Source of the DNA: a virus
DNA: 21,351 nt
Virus record (IMG/VR): IMGVR_UViG_3300034103_001630
Location: 1-21,351 of that record
Strand: one strand, 5' to 3'
The notes under the pieces are model-generated. The model was not told the DNA's origin and did no database searches. It was given only the letters and a program-made list of their open reading frames with translations. Position 1 is the stretch's first letter; each line of letters opens with the position of its first letter. Made by a program: the position numbers and the translations under genes. Below, in pieces: positions 1 through 7,121 of the stretch.

Positions 1-3000
1 AATAGGTCAAAGTTTAGTGCACTAGCAAAAGCAATGCCTAGGACTCCCCATTCTTTAATTGTTAATACTGGCTCTCTAACAATTGACCCATTCATAAAAT
101 AAGAAATACCATTGTATGGAGAATTTGTTGCTAGGCTTGTAGCGTATATTCTTGCTCTAGTTCCTTCTGGATTATCTGCCACCATATAAAACTTTATGGT
201 ATCTGCCTTGTATTTTATTTCAAATATTTCTGTTGGTGTAATTGGGAATGCATCTTGATCGTATCTCATCCAAACCTGGGAAGCACTAATACGATAGTTA
301 TCTGCAATATTTTCATTAATTGGAATAGAGATACCCCGACTTACAAGTGGGTCAAAACTTCCACGTACCTCTACTCCAGATGTTCTATTTAAATAAAGGT
401 ATGGGGTACTTCCTTTATATATACTAAATGGATTTTTAGCCTTATAGTCAAAATATAGTCCAGACCTTGTGTATGGGAACATATCAATACCAAATCTTGT
501 ACCAACTGGATTAAACGAGTTATCATTAAATGCTTGTGATGCAATTTCTAATTTTCTTAGATTAATCGGCTTTCTCAATATGCCACGAATATTAAAGTCA
601 AGGTGGTAGACAAGTGCAAGATCATTAAAGTCAACTGTCTTTGTAGGATAAATCAAAGTATTATCAACAACTTCAAACTTTGTAGATAACCAGTGAGGAT
701 ACTCGTCCATATCAATTATTGCATCCTCTTTTGCTGGAAGAACTGTCGCAAAGTCGGTCTGTGGTGCATTTGCTCCTGATGCTATATACTGAAAAGTAAT
801 ATAACTTCTAATAGATGCACCTTCTGTATCATATTCATAATATTTTTCTGCTCTTTGTGCCATATCCGCATAATCATTCCAACCAGTAAACAAGTTATTG
901 TCTAGTTGTAGATATGTTCTTTGTACTGGGTGAGCGTATTCGTCTTTTAATTCTTGATAGGTCCAAGAACTTGTTGTCTCATACTCTTTTAATTTTGTAG
1001 GAGAAGGGTAGCCAATATTAAATTGCAAGAAGTCAAGGTCGTAGTATGTATTTCCAACATCGTTTGACACATACTTTGCAAAATATGACAATGGCATGTA
1101 GTCTTCCCAATACCCCGCAACGCCTATGTCTAAAAAGTAAGAGCCGTATGCCTGCTGTGGAAGTAGTGTATAACTTGCAGTATGTTCTAGCAAGGCTATT
1201 GCATTTGCTGACTCTTCTGATCCAGTTGCTAAGTAACTATCAACAATCGCTGTTCCATTATCTTCAAAGTGACTTGTTAGTTCTACCGCATTATATGATG
1301 TTGCTAAACCAACAGAATAAATGTTTCCAGTAAACTGGTAAATGCCTTCTGCTTCTCCACCAACATACATCTGCAAACCATTTTGATTACCAAAGAAGGA
1401 AGAAACATTTCCTCCAAATGAAGCAACTAGTGTTTTAATCTCAATTCCTGCTGCAAATTTTTCATTAGAAACAATTATTCCACTGGTGTATATCTCTTCT
1501 TCAACGCCATTAAAAAATAAATAATAGTGAACTTCGTCTAGGTCTTTTCTTATACTAAAGTAGTTTCCAGTAAGCGGATTATATATCTTAAAAAGCGTTT
1601 CTTCTGTTAAAAGATTGTCTGATGAAAATACCCCATATATTGTATGAATTTCATCACTTAAAACATTAAATGCTGGAAAATTAATGTAACAGTTTTGAGA
1701 GTTCCAAGTGTTGTTTGGTCTAAATGTTACAAAGTCATAATCTAATGGGTCCTGTATTAGTTTATTGTCTGCATATAGGTTTTGTATTGTTTTTGTTCCA
1801 AGATTAATGTCTGGCAAAGAATACTGAGGAGTTGTTAAAGAATTAGATGTTGTGGTTAAATTATCAAAAGTGCCTTGATCCCATTGTGCAAAATCTGGAT
1901 AGTTGTAGTTTGATACATAGTCTGCAAATGGATAATCAATAAATGCTGCAGTTCCACCATATGCTGAGTTAATTCCTTCTGGAGAAAGAACTCCTTGTCC
2001 ATAAACCCATCTTCTTTTTGCAACATTTATCGCAACTGAGTATGGATAAACAGCAACACAGTCAATCTCGATTGGTGTTACGTCTGTATAGGCATAGAAG
2101 CCAAGCCAATCTTGATTATCTCCAGATTGATTAACGATGTCTGGTAGGTCTAACGTATCTGTATTAATTGGTAAATTAATTACTTCTTCGCCATTTAATA
2201 AAACTGTTGCATTGTTTCTAATTATTCTAACATGAATAAGCATTGGCCTAAACCATTCACCAACAAAGTGTGATGCAAACTCTGTTCCTATAACAAGTGT
2301 TAAAAATCCTGATTCTACATATATTCCATCTGTAGAAGAAATTGGACCAAAGATTCTTTTTGCTATATAAGCATTTGAATTAATTCTTGTCCAAAACTCT
2401 ACTGTGTATTCTTTGTACTGGCCTGACTTATTTAAAAATCCTTTTCCAGGGACAATTAAAGATGGTTGATTATTTGAGTTGGGTGTCATTCTTGTAATGT
2501 TGCTTGCACCAAATACCATTGGCACTCCGCTATTTCTAGCAAGAAGTGCATTATTGTTTGCTAAATAGTATCCAACTTCTCCTGCAAGTCCATAAGGATC
2601 TGCAGGAATGCCCTGAGTTGAAGGAATTGCAATTGTTGAAGGAATAGTAGTTGGGGTTACTCCAAGAGATGTTGTGTTAAACTCTTCTGACCATTGACCT
2701 GCAGTTATTCCATTAATATAAAAATCGTAATCTCCAGCACTTCCACCAGTTGCATAGGTTAATTTTATGACTACCTGAAAGTCTGTATTTTCATCTACAA
2801 TATCAAAAGTACCAGAAACAAAACTCCAAGATTGAAAAACGGAAGTTGTAAAAGAATCCAACTCTTCAATAGGCAAAGAAGTGGTTGTATCAATATACCT
2901 AAATCCTATTTGAACAGATTGCAAATAAGCACTGTCAGAATAAAAGTATGATCCAATAGAAAAAGATCCAAGATCTGTGTTTAAATCTTGAAAATTAACT

Positions 3001-3266
3001 AAGTCTGGACTTATTAAGGTAACTGTTTCTGTTGCACCAGATGGTACATCTCCTTGAACAAGAGTTGTATAACTATCTGGAAATGGCTCTCCAGTAACTC
3101 CAGCAGCAGATGTTACAGATGCATTGGTTACAGTCCAGCCAGAAGATATATTTCTTTGCTGTTCTGTAATAAGAGTGATATAGTCAGCCGCATCGTCCAA
3201 AGCCCAAAGAATGGTTGGGTGCTCAGAATAAATCTTTTCTGCATATAAGTTAGACGGCTGGGACAT
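1..3266 (-). CDS. Large LamG/concanavalin-like tail protein (partial, C-terminus beyond left edge)
   Basis: The frame is open from an ATG at 3266 to the window edge (1088 codons), so the protein is over 1,000 residues and its end is not seen. The start is supported by AAGGAG 4 nt upstream of the ATG and by a TGCTATAAT box at 3284-3292. The N-terminus (LYAEKIYSEHPTILWALDD) resembles the start of large tail proteins I recall from actinobacterial phages. Around residues 285-415 there is a LamG/concanavalin-type jelly roll, with the hallmark YTVEFW at about 287-292. A second similar sheet-rich region lies near residues 520-660. These folds usually bind glycans, so the protein is probably a virion surface protein that contacts the host envelope. 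It lies directly downstream of the ribonucleotide reductase but has its own promoter. The structural role is fairly sure; the exact place in the tail is unknown. Confidence 0.75.
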   Translation of the reverse strand, partial: MSQPSNLYAEKIYSEHPTILWALDDAADYITLITEQQRNISSGWTVTNASVTSAAGVTGEPFPDSYTTLVQGDVPSGATETVTLISPDLVNFQDLNTDLGSFSIGSYFYSDSAYLQSVQIGFRYIDTTTSLPIEELDSFTTSVFQSWSFVSGTFDIVDENTDFQVVIKLTYATGGSAGDYDFYINGITAGQWSEEFNTTSLGVTPTTIPSTIAIPSTQGIPADPYGLAGEVGYYLANNNALLARNSGVPMVFGASNITRMTPNSNNQPSLIVPGKGFLNKSGQYKEYTVEFWTRINSNAYIAKRIFGPISSTDGIYVESGFLTLVIGTEFASHFVGEWFRPMLIHVRIIRNNATVLLNGEEVINLPINTDTLDLPDIVNQSGDNQDWLGFYAYTDVTPIEIDCVAVYPYSVAINVAKRRWVYGQGVLSPEGINSAYGGTAAFIDYPFADYVSNYNYPDFAQWDQGTFDNLTTTSNSLTTPQYSLPDINLGTKTIQNLYADNKLIQDPLDYDFVTFRPNNTWNSQNCYINFPAFNVLSDEIHTIYGVFSSDNLLTEETLFKIYNPLTGNYFSIRKDLDEVHYYLFFNGVEEEIYTSGIIVSNEKFAAGIEIKTLVASFGGNVSSFFGNQNGLQMYVGGEAEGIYQFTGNIYSVGLATSYNAVELTSHFEDNGTAIVDSYLATGSEESANAIALLEHTASYTLLPQQAYGSYFLDIGVAGYWEDYMPLSYFAKYVSNDVGNTYYDLDFLQFNIGYPSPTKLKEYETTSSWTYQELKDEYAHPVQRTYLQLDNNLFTGWNDYADMAQRAEKYYEYDTEGASIRSYITFQYIASGANAPQTDFATVLPAKEDAIIDMDEYPHWLSTKFEVVDNTLIYPTKTVDFNDLALVYHLDFNIRGILRKPINLRKLEIASQAFNDNSFNPVGTRFGIDMFPYTRSGLYFDYKAKNPFSIYKGSTPYLYLNRTSGVEVRGSFDPLVSRGISIPINENIADNYRISASQVWMRYDQDAFPITPTEIFEIKYKADTIKFYMVADNPEGTRARIYATSLATNSPYNGISYFMNGSIVREPVLTIKEWGVLGIAFASALNFDL

Positions 3267-3283
3267 GTTACTCCTTAGCCTTT

Positions 3284-3292
3284 ATTATAGCA
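3284..3292 (-). promoter_or_regulatory. Extended -10 promoter TGCTATAAT before the LamG gene
   Basis: TGCTATAAT reads on the minus strand in the 28 bases between the reductase stop and the LamG start. Transcription would begin near 3277, leaving a leader of about 10 nt that carries the AAGGAG ribosome site. No good -35 hexamer is visible. The same box recurs before other genes in the window. Confidence 0.55.
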
Positions 3293-3294
3293 TT

Positions 3295-5322
3295 TTAGAG
3301 TTTTATTTCGCACACATCTGTGGTGCAATATGCCTCGCCCATAGCCTCAAGGTTGTCAACACCATCATAAATTGCATCCCAATTAATCTTCTTGATTTGA
3401 CCAAGATGTGCCTCATACTCGTCTTTTGTAATTTGAGTATATGGTTGTTGAGGATAGGTATGATTTCCCATTGGTAAAAATGATACAGCCTTGAGTTGCC
3501 CCTCATACATATGAAGTGCTGGGGCAACATGCTTTGCCTCTGTTTCTTTATCAAATGAAAGGGTAACAGAAACACCATTATCTGACCAATACTTTTGAGC
3601 AGTTGCAGCAAGAGCAATCTTTTCAAACAATGTTACATCCTTTTCAGAACGTGGGTGTCCTGAATGTACTGGGAAATATACTACTTGAGTATTTGCTGAT
3701 ACAAGGTCTTTTTCAATCTTGTACCCCGCTGCTTTAAATAAATGAAGCATTGGATCTGTTTCACCAAAACGAATAGCACGTAGGAAGTATTCTCCTCCTG
3801 GTCCCCAGTGAACTCCAGGTGTTGCACCAGAAAGAATTGAAACAGAGCCTGATGGCTTTACTGTTGTTACACGAATTGATTCACGTACACATAGCCACTC
3901 TGAATACTTGTGGTCATAGTGACGAATCTTTTCATAGCCTTCGTCCATCCACTCACGAGTTGTTGGAAGTCCTCTTTCATCTGCAAAAGATGCAATACCT
4001 GTTAGAGATGTTCCAATACGACGATTACGTTGCATGATACCGTTTGTCTGCTGCCAATGTGTTGGAAGCAGTGTTACAGTCTTTCCATAAAGATATGCAA
4101 ACTTCAATGTCTTGAGGAAGTCTTCCTTGGTTTCATGGCGATTTAGGTGCACTTCTACAAGTGTACAAAGTTCGTATGATTCCAATGGCTGCTCCGCACA
4201 AGGATTGAAGCCCATTACACGGAAGTCTTTTCCGTCTGCTGGATCTTTTAGTCGACCATAATTCCTGGCAACATCAAGCCAAATAAAACCTGGCTCTCCA
4301 TTGTCAACAATTAAATCTACATATTTTTCATAATCCATTCCTACGTTTGCAGAAATAGAATTATTAGACATCCATGCCCAACCTGGGTTTTTTGGATCAA
4401 ATGAGTTTCTTTCAGGAAATGCTTCTGCATTTTTTAGATTAATAAAATCTTGATCTCCTGGTGCACCTAAAGCAAGTGTAGCAGAACGACGTACATTTCC
4501 AGAAACAACACATGTACCAATAAGATTTACAACATCTGTAATTGCACGAGAATCTAACTTCTCTCCTGCTCTACCGCCAATAACTTTACGAATACGTGTA
4601 TGGAGGTCAATCAGTGGCTGTGGACCGCTTGCAACCCCTCCAAAGCCCTTAATAGGGGCACCTAAAGGACGGATCAATGAGTAGTCAAACTCCTGAATGC
4701 TTTGATTTGGGCGTAGAAAGGAATTTAGCAAGAATCTAACAGATTCAACCCATCCCTCACGGGTATCTGGAATCTCATAGGTAGAGGATGGCTCTGTTGG
4801 TGCATAAATTGGATATTCTTTTTCAGCACCGACGGTATCAAATCCAACTCCAATACCCAGCATTAATGCATCCATCACCCATGCAAATAATGCACCAGGA
4901 TCATTACGATCAATGTCACGAGTGGAAACCATTGCACAATTTTGCAATGCTGCAGAGTTCTTCTTTTCCATAGTCATAGGGGTGCCGAATGTCCACATAC
5001 CGCGACCTGGTGGAGTCCACTTAAGATTAAACATACGCTCATAGGCTTCTTGTGCAGACTTCTGAGCCTTGTTATCATTCCAGGGAAGTCTGTTTTCCTT
5101 AGCATGGTTCTTTTGAACTGAGTACATACCCTCAATTACACGCTTACAAACCTCATGCCATCTTTCTTTTGTTCCGTCTTCCTTGATTCTAGAATAGGTG
5201 CGAATGAAAGTGATTTCTCCTAAAGAGTTATTGCCTGCGTCTGTAAAGCCAAAAGGAGGCTCAACCTCCTTGTATTTTGCAATAAAATCATCTAACAAAC
5301 GAAAAGAAAAGATATCTGACAT
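3295..5322 (-). CDS. nrdJ: Adenosylcobalamin-dependent class II ribonucleoside-triphosphate reductase
   Basis: The 675-residue protein reduces ribonucleotides to deoxyribonucleotides by a B12-derived radical, supplying phage DNA synthesis in the cytoplasm. All expected catalytic residues are visible. C129 (NCAMVS) and C386 (ELCTL) match the redox pair. N373-P-C375-A-E377 matches the thiyl-radical cysteine with its Asn and Glu partners. C666 and C671 in the tail (CTTDVC) match the cysteine pair that re-reduces the active site. The layout is that of the monomeric Lactobacillus-type enzyme (about 740 residues), slightly shorter, with no intein and no sign of decay. The ATG at 5322 has a GAGAGG element about 12 nt upstream, a rather long spacing. 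It is the only metabolic gene among tail genes and has its own promoter. No partner thioredoxin is in the window. Confidence 0.95.
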   Translation of the reverse strand: MSDIFSFRLLDDFIAKYKEVEPPFGFTDAGNNSLGEITFIRTYSRIKEDGTKERWHEVCKRVIEGMYSVQKNHAKENRLPWNDNKAQKSAQEAYERMFNLKWTPPGRGMWTFGTPMTMEKKNSAALQNCAMVSTRDIDRNDPGALFAWVMDALMLGIGVGFDTVGAEKEYPIYAPTEPSSTYEIPDTREGWVESVRFLLNSFLRPNQSIQEFDYSLIRPLGAPIKGFGGVASGPQPLIDLHTRIRKVIGGRAGEKLDSRAITDVVNLIGTCVVSGNVRRSATLALGAPGDQDFINLKNAEAFPERNSFDPKNPGWAWMSNNSISANVGMDYEKYVDLIVDNGEPGFIWLDVARNYGRLKDPADGKDFRVMGFNPCAEQPLESYELCTLVEVHLNRHETKEDFLKTLKFAYLYGKTVTLLPTHWQQTNGIMQRNRRIGTSLTGIASFADERGLPTTREWMDEGYEKIRHYDHKYSEWLCVRESIRVTTVKPSGSVSILSGATPGVHWGPGGEYFLRAIRFGETDPMLHLFKAAGYKIEKDLVSANTQVVYFPVHSGHPRSEKDVTLFEKIALAATAQKYWSDNGVSVTLSFDKETEAKHVAPALHMYEGQLKAVSFLPMGNHTYPQQPYTQITKDEYEAHLGQIKKINWDAIYDGVDNLEAMGEAYCTTDVCEIKL

Positions 5323-5358
5323 TGAATTTGTAAACCTCTCACTAAAAATAATAATAGA

Positions 5359-5377
5359 ACTTTACATATTGTAAAGT
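5359..5377. promoter_or_regulatory. Perfect inverted repeat at predicted start of reductase mRNA
   Basis: The sequence ACTTTACATATTGTAAAGT has 8-base arms and a 3-base centre. It begins exactly where transcription from the TGATATACT box should start. It may be an operator for a dimeric repressor or a 5'-terminal RNA hairpin. It resembles an NrdR box only loosely, and only one copy is present. Confidence 0.5.
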
Positions 5378-5383
5378 AGTCTA

Positions 5384-5392
5384 AGTATATCA
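5384..5392 (-). promoter_or_regulatory. Extended -10 promoter TGATATACT before nrdJ
   Basis: TGATATACT on the minus strand is a one-base variant of the TGNTATAAT boxes elsewhere in the window. It lies six bases upstream of the inverted repeat at 5359-5377, giving a predicted leader of about 55 nt before the reductase ATG. A second AT-rich TATAAT-like hexamer lies just upstream, so the exact start could differ. Confidence 0.45.
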
Positions 5393-5474
5393 CATGATTA
5401 TATTATTTTTTTACGCTTAATTTAAAACATTAAGTATAAAGTAAAGGTTTAGTACTTTTGATTTTACAAAGTAA

Positions 5475-6656
5475 TTAACTAATTACAAGTCCAGACTTAC
5501 CATCTTTAACTTCTCCCCATGTAAGGGCTGGTAAGGCTGCTGATATTGCTGTATTGTTAATCTTGTAAGACTTACCTGTAAGCAAATTCATATGCTCAGA
5601 AGATGTCCAAGCATCTGTTGAATCTACCCAATTAAAAGTTTTATTTGTTGTTCCTAATAGAGTTATACCGCCACCATCTGCACCAACATCTGATGTATTT
5701 CCATATGCAAGAGTAATATTTTTATCTTCTACCTGTAGGTGTGCTGTGTCAATTGTAGTAGTTGTTCCATTTACAGTTAAATCTCCAGTAACTACAAGAT
5801 TGTTTGCTGCTGTTACTGTACCATTTAGAGTAATATTAGATGTTGCTCCAGAAGAAGAGCCAATAGTAATTGCTGTGGTTCCACCTGTTGATCCAGTTCC
5901 AATATCAATTGTTTTGGTTCCAGATGTTGTTGCACCAGTTGCAATTCCAACTATACCAGTTGTTCTTGCTGATCCTCCGCCAATCGTAAGATTTCCTGAT
6001 GTTTGTTGTGTACCAAGCGTAATGTTAGCACTAGTTGATGTGCTTAACAAGTTAACAGATGTGGTAGTATTTGGTCCATTTACTGTTGAAGGTAATACTA
6101 CTGTTCCAGTAAATGTTGGGGAAGCAGCAGGAGCCTTAAGATCAATCTGAGTCTGAATTGCAGAAGTAACGCCATCTACATAGTTTAACTCTGTTGCAGT
6201 TGCTGTAACTGCTACATCCTCATTAATTTTTGGAGATGTGAGTGTCTTATTTGTAAGAGTGTCTGTTGTTGCACGACCAACAAGTGTGTCTGTTGAATTT
6301 GGCAGGCTTAGAGTTATATCTGATGCTGGCTCTGTTACAGTTAGAAGTGTTTCAAAATCATTTGCTGTTGCACCCTCAAAAACAACTGAAAGAGCAGTAA
6401 TAACATTTTTATTTCCATCAAGACCTGCAACACCATCTGCTGCATTCTTTTCTGTAGAAGCAATTGCCCCAATTTCATTTGGTGTTATATCTGCTGCTGC
6501 TTGATAATAATCTAGTTCAGACCAGAGAGACTCGCCATCTCCAATTTTGAAAGAAGTAAGTGTTGAGTTATACCCAATTTCTCCTTCATTAAGGATTGGA
6601 TCTGCATCATTCCATTCAGAGGTCGTACCTCTACGCATTTGAATTCTAACAGACAC
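5475..6656 (-). CDS. Tail fibre with Mtd-like N-terminal domain
   Basis: This 393-residue protein starts at GTG (6656) with AGGAGGT-type ribosome pairing (GGAGGT, 5 nt spacer). Residues 1-50 (RIQMRRGT..EW..ADPILNEGEIGY..........KIGDG) match the N-terminal domain of the Bordetella phage major tropism determinant family, which fixes fibres to the baseplate. Near residue 90 is a VFEGA...E.LLTVTEP unit, followed by LTNKTLTSP, ELNYVDGVTSAIQTQ and Ser/Thr/Gly-rich repeats of a fibre shaft. The C-terminal part (VEDKNITLAYGN, DGGGITLLGTTNKTFNWVD, DAWTSSEHMNL) is a common ending of cyanophage-like fibres. The middle is nearly identical in protein to part of the fibre at 7122-9419. The C-terminus is not a C-type lectin, so it is not a diversity-generating target of the Mtd kind. 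Receptor binding or shaft function is inferred. Confidence 0.8.
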   Translation of the reverse strand: MSVRIQMRRGTTSEWNDADPILNEGEIGYNSTLTSFKIGDGESLWSELDYYQAAADITPNEIGAIASTEKNAADGVAGLDGNKNVITALSVVFEGATANDFETLLTVTEPASDITLSLPNSTDTLVGRATTDTLTNKTLTSPKINEDVAVTATATELNYVDGVTSAIQTQIDLKAPAASPTFTGTVVLPSTVNGPNTTTSVNLLSTSTSANITLGTQQTSGNLTIGGGSARTTGIVGIATGATTSGTKTIDIGTGSTGGTTAITIGSSSGATSNITLNGTVTAANNLVVTGDLTVNGTTTTIDTAHLQVEDKNITLAYGNTSDVGADGGGITLLGTTNKTFNWVDSTDAWTSSEHMNLLTGKSYKINNTAISAALPALTWGEVKDGKSGLVIS

Positions 6657-6679
6657 AGTAAACCTCCATATTATGTTTA

Positions 6680-6688
6680 ATTATAGCA
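6680..6688 (-). promoter_or_regulatory. Extended -10 promoter TGCTATAAT before Mtd-N fibre
   Basis: TGCTATAAT on the minus strand sits in the 39-base gap between two fibre genes. Transcription would begin near 6673, just upstream of the GGAGGT ribosome site. No convincing -35 hexamer is visible. Confidence 0.55.
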
Positions 6689-6695
6689 GAATTTG

Positions 6696-7094
6696 TCATG
6701 CTGCTGCCCCGCCATCAATAGTCATTGTAAATGATGTTGTGGCTGGTGAGCCACCATCTAGTGATGTTCCAAGCCATGGGCCAACAGGACCATTACCCTG
6801 ATATGTATAAACATCTTGAACAAAACCATCTGCATTGTGGTTGTGATCTGTAACTGAAGCGGTATCATCATAATTAGCCATTGCATACCAAGTACTAGAA
6901 TAATAGTAATAAATTCTATTTGTATTTGTATCTAAATGCATTGCACCATTTGATGGACTAACTGGAAATGTACTGCCAACAGTAATTGCACTTCCAGTAA
7001 ACGCTGTAGTCTGTACAGAGTTATCAGGGAATGTAACTCCAGTGGCAACCTTAAGTCCTTGTCTTACAACAAAGTCTTTATTATTAGTCGTCAC
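6696..7094 (-). CDS. Short tail fibre-like protein
   Basis: The protein has 132 residues. GTG at 7094 is the only usable start, because an in-frame stop lies just upstream; a GAAGGGA element is rather far away, so initiation may be weak or coupled to the preceding gene. Residues 9-35 (VVRQGLKVATGVTFPDNSVQTTAFTG) contain the 'FPDNSVQTT' linker seen in many cyanophage and myovirus fibre proteins. The middle (AMHLDTNTNRIYYYYSSTWYAMANY) is a typical short beta module ending in a 'STW' turn. The end (FTMTIDGGAAA) is small-residue rich. It lies 27 bases after the large fibre and probably shares its mRNA. A virion role is likely; the exact role is unknown. Confidence 0.65.
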   Translation of the reverse strand: MTTNNKDFVVRQGLKVATGVTFPDNSVQTTAFTGSAITVGSTFPVSPSNGAMHLDTNTNRIYYYYSSTWYAMANYDDTASVTDHNHNADGFVQDVYTYQGNGPVGPWLGTSLDGGSPATTSFTMTIDGGAAA

Positions 7095-7121
7095 TGAAGT
7101 TCACTGTCCCTTCAGTCCACA

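Noticed and set aside
3819-4973. Plus-strand open frames opposite the ribonucleotide reductase
   Set aside because: The minus-strand reductase has every catalytic residue, so these frames are shadows.
5359-5377. NrdR box at the palindrome
   Set aside because: The arms fit the NrdR consensus poorly and NrdR boxes normally come in pairs; kept only as an unassigned inverted repeat.
5323-5474. Cobalamin riboswitch before the B12-dependent reductase
   Set aside because: The predicted leader is only about 55 nt and no B12-box-like sequence is seen.
5475-6656. Diversity-generating retroelement target, because of the Mtd-like N-terminus
   Set aside because: The C-terminus is not a C-type lectin, no template repeat was noticed and no reverse transcriptase is in the window.
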